From Deltaproteobacteria bacterium (GTDB lineage: Bacteria > Desulfobacterota > Desulfobacteria > Desulfobacterales > SURF-7): a stretch of 7,609 bases of DNA. The stretch spans positions 1-7,609 of the forward strand of contig JAFDJC010000152.1 in assembly GCA_019307665.1 (NCBI GenBank), in the 5' to 3' direction. Shown piece after piece: positions 1 to 5,907 of this stretch; positions within the stretch are counted from its first letter, which is position 1; each line of letters starts with the position of its first letter. Below the pieces are notes generated by a model. The model saw nothing but the letters and a program-made list of their open reading frames with translations. It did not search any database and had not been told where the DNA came from. Both the position numbers and the translations under genes were made by a program.

Positions 1-411
1 CGCCAGCATTTTTCTCAAGGTTTCATCTGTGAAAAAATTGCTTTCTTTTATTCTTTCTATTGCGTTGTCAATCTCACCATCTTCTATACGTATACCCAAC
101 TCTTTTATCTGCTGTTCTGAAAGCTTTTTCTCCACAAGTTGATTCAGAACGTCCTCCCTTAATTTAAATATCATTTCCTGTCTTCTTTCATCAGAAGAGC
201 TGTAATTATTGACCTTGCCGGTATAAGATTCAAGAGCTTCATTCAGTTCTGAGAGCAATATAATTTCATCATTTACCTTTGCAACGATTCTATCTACGAC
301 TTCAGGGATTTCAGCTTCTTGGGTAAGTACAGGCTTTGCAAAGGACAACAGAAACAGGATCGAAAATAAAACAGCCCATTTAAAATTCTGTATTCTTTTT
401 ACTAAAAGCAT
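1..411 (-). CDS. surA: SurA-like periplasmic chaperone / peptidyl-prolyl isomerase, N-terminal part (cut by window edge)
   Basis: This is the first 137 codons of a gene that continues beyond base 1. The start is the ATG at 411-409, preceded by GGAGA (426-422) with a 10-base spacer. Residues 1-30 look like a signal peptide: basic VKR near the start, a hydrophobic stretch at about 12-25, and processing near LT-QE at about 30. The mature part opens with VVDRIVAKVNDEIILLSEL (38-56), the hallmark opening of the SurA N-terminal domain, followed by a helical chaperone segment (VLNQLVEKKLSEQQIKELGI, 88-107). By family knowledge, SurA escorts unfolded outer-membrane proteins across the periplasm. The parvulin domains would lie outside the window, so isomerase activity cannot be judged. 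It sits 21 bases after the lipoprotein gene, apparently in the same operon. It could instead be a PrsA/PpiD-like relative, but the opening motif favours SurA. Confidence 0.88.
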   Translation of the reverse strand, partial: MLLVKRIQNFKWAVLFSILFLLSFAKPVLTQEAEIPEVVDRIVAKVNDEIILLSELNEALESYTGKVNNYSSSDERRQEMIFKLREDVLNQLVEKKLSEQQIKELGIRIEDGEIDNAIERIKESNFFTDETLRKMLA

Positions 412-421
412 ATTATTTTCA

Positions 422-426
422 TCTCC
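422..426 (-). promoter_or_regulatory. Ribosome binding site of the surA-like gene
   Basis: GGAGA on the minus strand lies 10 bases before the ATG at 411. It falls in the 21-base gap after the TGA (435-433) of the preceding gene, supporting translation from that ATG within a shared transcript. Confidence 0.6.
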
Positions 427-432
427 ATATGT

Positions 433-1155
433 TCATGATCCGATCATTTTATTCCACATTTTTTTATTAATATCAATAGTATACTCTTTTTGAAGATTCT
501 CCATCCAGCCATTATATAGATCTTCAGCCTTTTTACGGCGAATATCTTTAATAATAGACTCATCGACATCCTTAAGATCTTTATGCAAATGCGATTCGGC
601 AATCTTTTTATTGTGACTTGTCTTGTAATATTTTGATATATCTTCAGGAGTTATCGAAATTTTATTTTGTAGTTCCGTTTTTAAGAATTTTTTAATCAAG
701 AGACGAACTTTTAACCTTTTTTTCCATGACTCAAACGAGATGGCGTTTTCAAGAAACGCCTGCTTAAACTCGTCTTCAGGGTAGTCCTCTTTTATTAAGA
801 CAATAGCAGCGTTCAGTTCTTCATCGGAAATTGCTATACCCAGCTCCGAAGCTTTAACGGTAATAACCATCTCTTCGATCAGCTGATTCAGAAGGCGCAA
901 CATTATAGATTTTGATACATCGGAACCTTGAATTTCATTATGCGGATAAGCGGTCTTTGCAATCTCGAGGGCATTGTTGTAATCGTGTGCTGTCAGCCTA
1001 TGCTCACCTATCTTGATAAGATAAGTTTCCGCCTTTTTTGAACCTGAATCTCCGCACCCGGTCATGCCGTTCAATAAACAGATGACGCATGCTGTAAAGG
1101 CAATAAATATTAAAAACTTTTGCACTTTTGTATTCGGGCTGCCTAACAAAAACAT
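433..1155 (-). CDS. SurA/PrsA-type N-domain lipoprotein lacking a parvulin domain
   Basis: This 240-residue protein is a predicted periplasm-facing lipoprotein. Its basic start and hydrophobic segment (about 12-33) end in the lipobox-like MTG-C with Cys34, followed by a Gly/Ser/Lys-rich linker. Residues 44-70 (YLIKIGEHRLTAHDYNNALE) and 85-160 (LLNQLIEEMVITVKASELGI, then DEEL, then a lysine-rich helix) match the SurA_N chaperone fold and resemble the neighbouring surA product. After ITPEDISKYY (168-177), where family members normally enter a parvulin domain of about 90 residues, only about 60 residues remain, ending in the usual C-terminal helix (KKAEDLYNGWMENLQKEYTI). The isomerase domain therefore seems absent, leaving a holdase-type chaperone. 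The start is the ATG at 1155, with AGGTA 8 bases before it. GTG at 1125-1123 (codon 11) is an alternative that would give a more standard signal peptide. It lies 45 bases after mfd and 21 before surA. Its exact role is unknown. Confidence 0.82.
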   Translation of the reverse strand: MFLLGSPNTKVQKFLIFIAFTACVICLLNGMTGCGDSGSKKAETYLIKIGEHRLTAHDYNNALEIAKTAYPHNEIQGSDVSKSIMLRLLNQLIEEMVITVKASELGIAISDEELNAAIVLIKEDYPEDEFKQAFLENAISFESWKKRLKVRLLIKKFLKTELQNKISITPEDISKYYKTSHNKKIAESHLHKDLKDVDESIIKDIRRKKAEDLYNGWMENLQKEYTIDINKKMWNKMIGS

Positions 1156-1200
1156 TTTTAAAGTACCTGATTGTGCGTTGAAATAGTTTTTTATAAAACT

Positions 1201-4200
1201 TTAGACGCTAACACGGTGAGCTATTTCCTTCAAGATATTTCTTGTTTCGGCAAGAAGTGCATTTATGCCAATACTTGACAACTTGATTTTTAAAACATTG
1301 TCAGGTGTGAACCGGTATCGGCCAGGATCCTTTTCTATAATATCGATGATGCCAAAAGGGTTTTTTTGATGAATTTCAGAAAAATACAGGGAGAGGTTTT
1401 TTTCTGAAAGATCCAGTCGCCTGATACCACCTTTTATTGAAAGCACTTTCAGCATGATTTTTAAAAGAAGATTTGTTGTTTCAGCCGGTAAAGGGCCATA
1501 TCTGTCGGTGAGTTCTTCTTTGAATTCGGATATTTCTTTTAAATCCGTCATTTTTGCCAGTCGCCGATAGGCTGAAAGGCGCTGGTCTATATCGGTAACG
1601 TAGGACTCAGGAATAAATGCAGACAGATCCATGTTTATTTCAGGCTCAAGCTTGTCAACAACAGGTTCACCTTTCAATTCTGATATCGCATTTTCAATAA
1701 GCTGTAGAAACATATCATAACCGACAGCAGCAATATGCCCTGATTGTGAAATGCCCAATGCAGCTCCTCCGCCTCTTATTTGCAGGTCACTCATTGCTAT
1801 CTGAAAACCTGAACCAAGGTCACTGTATTCCATCAGGACTTTGAGGCGTTTCCCTGCATTTGGGCTGAGTGCTTTATCCTTGGGTATAAAGAGATATGCA
1901 TATGCCTGCTCATCTGCTCTTCCGACTCGCCCCCTTAACTGGTATAGCTGGGCAAGCCCGAACCTGTCAGCCCTGTTGACAAGGATAGTGTTGGCAGAAG
2001 CGATATCAAGTCCGGATTCCACAATAGTTGTGCATACAAGCATATCGATTTTCCGGTTGATGAATTTAAGCATTATATTTTCAAGCTCATTTTCCTTCAA
2101 GCGTCCATGGGCAACGTTTAAACTCGCTTCAGGCACAAGTTTTCCAAGCCGTTCAGCAACCGAAGTGATGGAATGGATGTTGTTGTGGATAAAGAAGATC
2201 TGTCCTCCTCTTTTCAGCTCTTTTCTAATTGCTTCAGCAACAATATTATCGTCAAATTCGGAAATATAGGTAATGATCGGATGGCGCTCTTCAGGAGGCG
2301 TGGATATGACACTAATGTCACGAACACCCATCAGGGACATATGAAGCGTTCGGGGAATAGGGGTTGCTGTCAGAGCGAGAACATCGACTATGCTTCTCAT
2401 TTTTTTCAACTTTTCTTTGTGTTTTACGCCAAAACGCTGTTCTTCGTCGAGCACAAGCAGCCCAAGATCTTTAAACCCCACATCTTTTTGAAGAAGTCTG
2501 TGGGTGCCGATGGCAATATCAATTTTTCCCTGTTTGAGCCTGTCGACAATACTTTGCTGCTCCTTTTGGGATCTGAAACGGTTAAGGCATTCAATAATGA
2601 CCGGATATCTCTTAAATCGTGTACGGAATGTTTTTAAATGCTGTTCTGCGAGAATGGTTGTCGGCACCAGGACAGCGACCTGCTTTCCATCACACACTGC
2701 TTTGAAAGATGCCCTTAAGGCAACTTCTGTCTTACCGTAACCGACATCTCCACAGACCAGTCTGTCCATTGGCGTATGTGACTCCATATCGTTCAGGACA
2801 TCATCTATGGCTTTAATCTGGTCGGGTGTTTCATCATAGTCAAAGCCTGCTTCGAAATCCTGAAAGTAGTTGTCATTTCCGCTAAAGGCAAAACCTTTTT
2901 TGACTTTTCGACCGGCATAGAGACTCAGGAGTTCCCCTGCAATCTTTTCCACAGCCTCCATGGCTTTTCTTTTGACCCTGCTCCATGCCTTGCCGCCCAT
3001 TTTATCGAGTATGGCAGATATGCCGTCGACACCGAGGTATTTCCGGATGACATTCATTCTCTCAACTGGCAGATATAATTTGTCCCCGTCTTTATAGAGT
3101 ATCAGAAGAAAATCACCGGTAACCCCGTCAAGGCTCAGCTTTTCGAGTCCATGGTATTGCCCTATTCCATGGTCATTGTGAACTACGAGATCACCTTTTT
3201 TAAGGTCTTCAAACTCAAGGAGGCTTGTCTGGATTTTCTGTTGCCGAACTTTTTTTCTTCGGCGTTTTTTTCCGAATATCTCATCTTCGGTAATGACAGC
3301 CAATGATTCCTGCTGCCAGATAAAACCGGCAGATACCCTTCCGGTGCAGATATAGACCATTCCCCTGTTTCTTGAAATATCCGGTAAGCCTTTAGACATG
3401 AACGAGTTAATACTGTAAGGTTCAAGGAGTGAATTAAGACGGTCTGTCTGAGACTTTCTGCACACTAAAAGAGTCGTACACCCGCTTTTTTTATTTTTAT
3501 CTATCCATTCCGCAAGGGGCAAGAGTATCCGTTCTTTCTCCGGTGGGTCTCTCAGTACTGATACAATATCATTGTTGTCTTTCACGTTCCAATAAACAAT
3601 GCTTTTCTGCGAATCATTTCCGAATTCAGGCTTTGATACAGGCAAGGGGTCCAGTACAACAGGGTCGGAATCATCTATATATTTTTTTATCTCCTGCGGC
3701 TCAAGGTATAAGTCCTTAAAATCTGAATGCAGCCGTTCTTCTCTTTTTTCGTTGGCGAGGTTTTGTGCAACCTGTTCGGCTGCTTCCATTGTCGCTTCTT
3801 TTAAGCCGGAGGTGTTTGCAAGTATAAAACGGGTATTTTCCGGAAGATATGTAAAAAATGTGTCGAGCTCTTTGTAAATAAGCTGCATGAGGCTTTCTAT
3901 GCCCGGAAACACACCTTCGTTTTTTATCCGTTCAATCAGTTCTTTTGCTCTGACAGCAGGGATGTCTAACTCCGACCTTCTGATCCGTATTCTTTCTATA
4001 ATTGAAGCAAGGTTTTCTTTTTTTAAAATAACTTCTCTGGCAGGCAGAATGGTTGCTTCGTATGTATTTTTCAATTTTCGCTGACTTGCCGCAGAAAAAA
4101 ATCTTAAAGATTCCACGGTATCTCCGAAAAATTCTATGCGCAGCGGATCGTCATACATTGGTGAAAAGACATCAAGAATTCCACCACGAACTGAAAAATC

Positions 4201-4710
4201 ACCCGGTTCTTCAACAATTGCCGAACGAACGTATCCTGCATAAAGCATTTTACCGGTCAGCAGATCCCTGTCGGTTTCTTCTCCCTCCATGAGTGGCTCA
4301 GCAAAGTCAAGGAGCTCTTTTTTGGGAATCAGCTTTTGGTGAAGCGCTGCCGGAGTTGTAACTATTACAGGTGGGATGTGACTCTGGGTTATCAAATAGA
4401 GAATTCTAATGCGCTTAGCTGTTTCCTGGCTGCTGAATGAAATCAGGTTCTGCGATAGAATATTGTACGGCTGGAACAGCCAGAGAGGCGGAGTTAGCGG
4501 GCATAAAAAAAAATCAAGATCTTCGAGAAATCGTTCAGCTTCTTTTGCGGTTTGGGTGACGACAACCAGAGGTGTTTTCAGTTGACGGTAAAGGCATGAT
4601 ACAGCATACGCTCTTTCCGAACCGACAAGACCGGTCCAGCAAGCCGGGTTTCTGCCTTCAGCCATTTCACTTATTAGATGTGATATCTGTCTGTCTTGAT
4701 TGTTTTGCAT
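1201..4710 (-). CDS. mfd: Transcription-repair coupling factor Mfd
   Basis: Mfd is the ATP-dependent translocase that removes RNA polymerase stalled at DNA lesions and recruits UvrA for nucleotide excision repair. The 1169 residues are close to the usual length (E. coli about 1148) with all modules in order. The UvrB-like N-terminal region (about 1-350) includes VRGGILDVFSP (174-184) on the UvrA-binding face. A basic linker KKRRRKKVRQQK (481-492) precedes the RNA-polymerase-interacting domain (about 505-570, with GDLVVHNDHGIGQYHG). The RecG-like motor has Walker A GDVGYGKT (654-661), DEEQ (755-758), TATPIPR (781-787) and motif VI QLRGRVGR (924-931) followed by the translocation (TRG) region. 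A TRCF C-terminal domain follows (about 1020-1150, YVTDIDQRLSAYRRL). No key residue appears lost. The ATG at 4710 is the only upstream option because an in-frame TAA lies about 21 bases before it. The AAAAGG Shine-Dalgarno is unusually close, 3 bases away. It is the first gene of the apparent operon with the lipoprotein and surA. Confidence 0.98.
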   Translation of the reverse strand: MQNNQDRQISHLISEMAEGRNPACWTGLVGSERAYAVSCLYRQLKTPLVVVTQTAKEAERFLEDLDFFLCPLTPPLWLFQPYNILSQNLISFSSQETAKRIRILYLITQSHIPPVIVTTPAALHQKLIPKKELLDFAEPLMEGEETDRDLLTGKMLYAGYVRSAIVEEPGDFSVRGGILDVFSPMYDDPLRIEFFGDTVESLRFFSAASQRKLKNTYEATILPAREVILKKENLASIIERIRIRRSELDIPAVRAKELIERIKNEGVFPGIESLMQLIYKELDTFFTYLPENTRFILANTSGLKEATMEAAEQVAQNLANEKREERLHSDFKDLYLEPQEIKKYIDDSDPVVLDPLPVSKPEFGNDSQKSIVYWNVKDNNDIVSVLRDPPEKERILLPLAEWIDKNKKSGCTTLLVCRKSQTDRLNSLLEPYSINSFMSKGLPDISRNRGMVYICTGRVSAGFIWQQESLAVITEDEIFGKKRRRKKVRQQKIQTSLLEFEDLKKGDLVVHNDHGIGQYHGLEKLSLDGVTGDFLLILYKDGDKLYLPVERMNVIRKYLGVDGISAILDKMGGKAWSRVKRKAMEAVEKIAGELLSLYAGRKVKKGFAFSGNDNYFQDFEAGFDYDETPDQIKAIDDVLNDMESHTPMDRLVCGDVGYGKTEVALRASFKAVCDGKQVAVLVPTTILAEQHLKTFRTRFKRYPVIIECLNRFRSQKEQQSIVDRLKQGKIDIAIGTHRLLQKDVGFKDLGLLVLDEEQRFGVKHKEKLKKMRSIVDVLALTATPIPRTLHMSLMGVRDISVISTPPEERHPIITYISEFDDNIVAEAIRKELKRGGQIFFIHNNIHSITSVAERLGKLVPEASLNVAHGRLKENELENIMLKFINRKIDMLVCTTIVESGLDIASANTILVNRADRFGLAQLYQLRGRVGRADEQAYAYLFIPKDKALSPNAGKRLKVLMEYSDLGSGFQIAMSDLQIRGGGAALGISQSGHIAAVGYDMFLQLIENAISELKGEPVVDKLEPEINMDLSAFIPESYVTDIDQRLSAYRRLAKMTDLKEISEFKEELTDRYGPLPAETTNLLLKIMLKVLSIKGGIRRLDLSEKNLSLYFSEIHQKNPFGIIDIIEKDPGRYRFTPDNVLKIKLSSIGINALLAETRNILKEIAHRVSV

Positions 4711-4897
4711 TATCCTTTTATGCTGTCCGATTTAACTCCCTGTCTGAAGCATTCATTCGCAGGATGAAAAGAGAAAGGATTTTCCAGATGTGTATTGTGC
4801 GAAGAAAAACGGTTGCCCATTTGTTAAGTATCTCGTTGTATTTCCACAAAAAAATAATTTTAATCAATTACTAATGAATAAATTTGATCAAGGTGTA

Positions 4898-4920
4898 TTA
4901 TGTAAAAAAATAATTGTCAA
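4898..4920 (-). promoter_or_regulatory. Candidate sigma70-type promoter for the mfd operon
   Basis: A perfect TTGACA -35 box lies on the minus strand at 4920-4915. A 17-base AT-rich spacer places the -10 at about 4897-4892 (TACACC), which matches the consensus at only 3 of 6 positions, and other spacings do no better. A small inverted repeat, GTCAA-5-TTGAC (4916-4930), overlaps the -35. If real, the mfd transcript would have a leader of roughly 180 bases. The -35 is seen directly; activity is inferred and uncertain. Confidence 0.3.
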
Positions 4921-5002
4921 TCGGTTTGACCCGGACTTTCCTCAAATTTCGACCTGCAAACAATGTAGAATGCTAAATGTATTTACAACACAATTTCACG
5001 AA

Positions 5003-5036
5003 CGTCCTCTTAGATTCCCGGCCTGATTTGAGGACG
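5003..5036 (-). repeat. Inverted repeat CGTCCTC / GAGGACG
   Basis: Arms at 5003-5009 and 5030-5036 are perfectly complementary over 7 bases around a 20-base loop. They lie about 60 bases downstream of the helix-hairpin-helix gene on its transcript. No T-run follows, so this is not a standard intrinsic terminator. The right arm also takes part in a competing 9-base pairing with 4939-4947. Confidence 0.45.
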
Positions 5037-5049
5037 CTGTGTGCTGCGC

Positions 5050-5077
5050 AAAAGGTTGGTATGCGGCGTTATCCAAC
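5050..5077 (-). terminator. Weak hairpin with short T-run after the helix-hairpin-helix gene
   Basis: On the minus strand, GTTGG (5077-5073) and CCAAC (5059-5055) can form a 5-base stem with a 13-base loop, followed after one C by TTTT (5053-5050), starting 17 bases past the stop codon. The position suits a terminator, but the stem and the T-run are both short, so it would be inefficient at best. Confidence 0.25.
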
Positions 5078-5094
5078 AATTACACAATTTAATT

Positions 5095-5415
5095 TTACGA
5101 TGTATGCTCTGTAACGATCAGATTCTTAATTTTGATAAATATTTTGTCCCCGATCCCTTTCACCTGTTTCAGGTCCTCTACGGCTTTAAACGGGCCGACT
5201 TTCTGCCTGTGCCTGACTATTCTTTCGGCAATAGCTGGTCCTATTCCGGGAAGTTCGGTAAGCTGCGATTCGCTTGCAGTATTGATGTTAATTTGAGAAG
5301 TGCCTGCCTGGTCGGAGGCTGTCGTTTCCTGGGCCGGCAAAATAGTCGGTATCAGTGCCAGTATGGCGATTGCAATGCAAATCGATGATAAGCGAATAAA
5401 AAGATGATTATTCAT
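5095..5415 (-). CDS. Exported ComEA-like helix-hairpin-helix protein
   Basis: This 106-residue protein starts at the ATG at 5415, chosen because AAAAGGAG (5430-5423) lies 7 bases before it. The frame stays open up to an ATG at 5490, but those extra 25 codons have no ribosome binding site and fall inside a repeat element. Residues 1-28 form a signal peptide (hydrophobic IAIAILALIPTIL, processing near LPA-QE). After a short polar linker comes a ComEA-type tandem helix-hairpin-helix domain: ININTASESQLTELPGIGP (42-60) with hairpin PGIG, then VEDLKQVKGIGDKI (79-92) with hairpin KGIG. By family knowledge this fold binds DNA backbones without sequence specificity, and ComEA receives incoming DNA during transformation. 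Here there is no comEC or pilus gene nearby, so a periplasmic DNA-binding role is an inference. The usual N-terminal membrane anchor may be replaced by secretion. Confidence 0.88.
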   Translation of the reverse strand: MNNHLFIRLSSICIAIAILALIPTILPAQETTASDQAGTSQININTASESQLTELPGIGPAIAERIVRHRQKVGPFKAVEDLKQVKGIGDKIFIKIKNLIVTEHTS

Positions 5416-5422
5416 AGCTGTT

Positions 5423-5430
5423 CTCCTTTT
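5423..5430 (-). promoter_or_regulatory. Ribosome binding site deciding the start of the helix-hairpin-helix gene
   Basis: AAAAGGAG on the minus strand has a 7-base spacer to the ATG at 5415. It is by far the best Shine-Dalgarno sequence for this frame and rules against the longer reading from 5490. It ends only 8 bases from the edge of the foldback element. Confidence 0.85.
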
Positions 5431-5438
5431 AATGATTT
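5431..5438 (+). repeat. Left copy of an 8-base direct repeat flanking the foldback element
   Basis: AATGATTT here is repeated exactly at 5571-5578 on the other side of the foldback element. The left copy abuts the element's terminal GATGGC; the right copy lies 8 bases beyond the terminal GCCATC. It may be a target-site duplication, but an 8-base AT-rich match could also arise by chance. Confidence 0.35.
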
Positions 5439-5562
5439 GATGGCTTCGTAAAAAGCCCAATTCCTGTGTTGCGCTGCATCCTGAATTCATTCGATGTACT
5501 ATAAGTACAACTCATTCTTCAGGACTTGCGCGCTTTGAACTTGAACTTTTTTCTTTGCCATC
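5439..5562. repeat. Imperfect foldback (MITE/REP-like) element of about 124 bases
   Basis: The two halves are imperfect reverse complements centred near 5502. The ends are GATGGC (5439-5444) and GCCATC (5557-5562), and 13 of the outermost 17 positions pair. Further paired blocks are GCGC (5471-5474 with 5530-5533), TCCTGAA (5479-5485) with TTCAGGA (5518-5524), and the central palindrome TGTACT-ATA-AGTACA (5495-5509). It carries no gene. From memory, similar foldback sequences with a GTACT-type centre and AAAAAG-type ends are scattered in many Desulfobacterota genomes; this was not checked here. Its left end lies 8 bases from the ribosome binding site of the helix-hairpin-helix gene, so a transcript starting farther out would carry it as a long hairpin in the leader. 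Confidence 0.65.
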
Positions 5563-5570
5563 CCAATGTC

Positions 5571-5578
5571 AATGATTT
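5571..5578 (+). repeat. Right copy of the 8-base direct repeat flanking the foldback element
   Basis: AATGATTT is identical to the copy at 5431-5438. Together the two enclose the foldback element. Confidence 0.35.
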
Positions 5579-5766
5579 TACCCTTTAATTAACTGATAAG
5601 CCGCATACCGCTTCCTTATTCCTCCTTTCTGTTGCTGGTTCAAAACCGGCCGCTGCAATTATTGCGCTAAAACGAGAAAAAAGTTTAGGCGGTTTCTATT
5701 TCAGCCATACACAAAGGAAGAACATGAAAAAAATCGTAAAAATTAAATATTGATAAAACGTTAAAT
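5579..5766. other. Intergenic DNA without recognisable genes
   Basis: Nothing firm is visible here. A minus-strand purine run resembling a Shine-Dalgarno sequence (5628-5621, AAAGGAGG) leads only to a five-codon frame. A plus-strand ATG at 5724 behind AAAGGAAG opens a nine-codon frame (MKKIVKIKY). A short hairpin at 5634-5650 looks like a tRNA T-arm but has no tRNA around it. The stretch most simply serves as the leader of the helix-hairpin-helix transcript on one strand and spacer on the other. Confidence 0.5.
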
Positions 5767-5796
5767 GATATATGTAAAGGTGATGATGTTTGTCAA
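5767..5796 (-). promoter_or_regulatory. Candidate promoter for the helix-hairpin-helix gene
   Basis: On the minus strand, a perfect TTGACA (5796-5791) is followed after 18 bases by TATATC (5772-5767), which matches TATAAT at four positions. Transcription would begin near 5760, giving a leader of about 345 bases that includes the whole foldback element. It is the best -35/-10 pair seen upstream of this gene; activity is inferred. Confidence 0.42.
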
Positions 5797-5811
5797 GACA
5801 TTATATTATAT

Positions 5812-5841
5812 GGATCAATTTTATTGACTTATTATTGATCC
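5812..5841. promoter_or_regulatory. Perfect 8-base inverted repeat, candidate operator
   Basis: GGATCAAT (5812-5819) and ATTGATCC (5834-5841) are exact reverse complements separated by 14 bases, with centres 22 bases apart, about two helical turns. The repeat encloses the plus-strand -35 box (5824-5829) and starts 15 bases from the minus-strand -35, so a dimeric repressor bound here could affect both promoters. The symmetry is seen directly; a regulator is inferred and none is encoded in the window. Confidence 0.4.
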
Positions 5842-5852
5842 TCCAGCATATT
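5824..5852 (+). promoter_or_regulatory. Candidate sigma70-type promoter for the crotonase/aminopeptidase pair
   Basis: TTGACT (5824-5829, 5 of 6 to consensus) is followed after 17 bases by CATATT (5847-5852, 4 of 6). Transcription would start near 5859, about 50 bases before the ATG at 5908. Spacing and position are ideal; function is inferred. Confidence 0.5.
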
Positions 5853-5896
5853 TGCGAAATAATATTGTTTAGTAACACGGGGCTTTCTATTTAACC

Positions 5897-5903
5897 GGGG
5901 AGG
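5897..5903 (+). promoter_or_regulatory. Ribosome binding site of the crotonase gene
   Basis: GGGGAGG lies 4 bases before the ATG at 5908. The pairing is strong although the spacer is short, and it supports this start. Confidence 0.75.
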
Positions 5904-5907
5904 ATCC

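Larger units (their letters stand above)
4711..5094. other. Non-coding interval between the helix-hairpin-helix gene and mfd
   Basis: This interval of 384 AT-rich bases has no convincing gene on either strand. The open frames crossing it lack ribosome binding sites and family-like sequence. It holds a minus-strand promoter candidate about 200 bases before mfd, a weak hairpin close behind the helix-hairpin-helix gene, and two inverted-repeat pairs that share one arm; these are listed separately. Confidence 0.6.

Noticed and set aside
3183..3425. An 80-codon minus-strand frame inside mfd
   Set aside because: It overlaps mfd in another frame, and mfd is intact through this region (basic linker and RNA-polymerase-interacting domain).
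1841..4292. Several plus-strand open frames of 65-154 codons opposite mfd
   Set aside because: They lie antisense to a complete, well-conserved mfd reading frame, have no family-like sequence and lack convincing ribosome binding sites.
4572..5026. Plus-strand frames (100 and 78 codons) crossing the start of mfd and the following gap
   Set aside because: One overlaps the mfd 5' end antisense. The other has low-complexity AT-driven composition, no ribosome binding site and no recognisable domain.
5055..5077. An integron attC-like site suggested by GCGTTATCCAAC
   Set aside because: ATCCAAC fits the RYYYAAC core, but no complementary GTTGGAT follows at a suitable distance, and the GTTGG on the other side is in the wrong order. 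No integron gene is nearby.
5041..5388. A 115-codon plus-strand frame opposite the helix-hairpin-helix gene
   Set aside because: It is antisense to a gene with a clear domain, signal peptide and Shine-Dalgarno sequence.
5416..5490. A 25-codon N-terminal extension of the helix-hairpin-helix protein (start at 5490)
   Set aside because: It has no ribosome binding site, would bury the signal peptide, and most of it is translated repeat element.
5604..5628. A minus-strand Shine-Dalgarno-like AAAGGAGG
   Set aside because: The nearest ATG is 14 bases away and opens only five codons, so no gene can be assigned to it.
5724..5753. A nine-codon leader-peptide candidate (MKKIVKIKY) behind AAAGGAAG
   Set aside because: It lies about 100 bases upstream of the best promoter for the crotonase gene, has no regulatory codon run and no terminator or attenuator behind it. 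AT-rich DNA yields such frames by chance.
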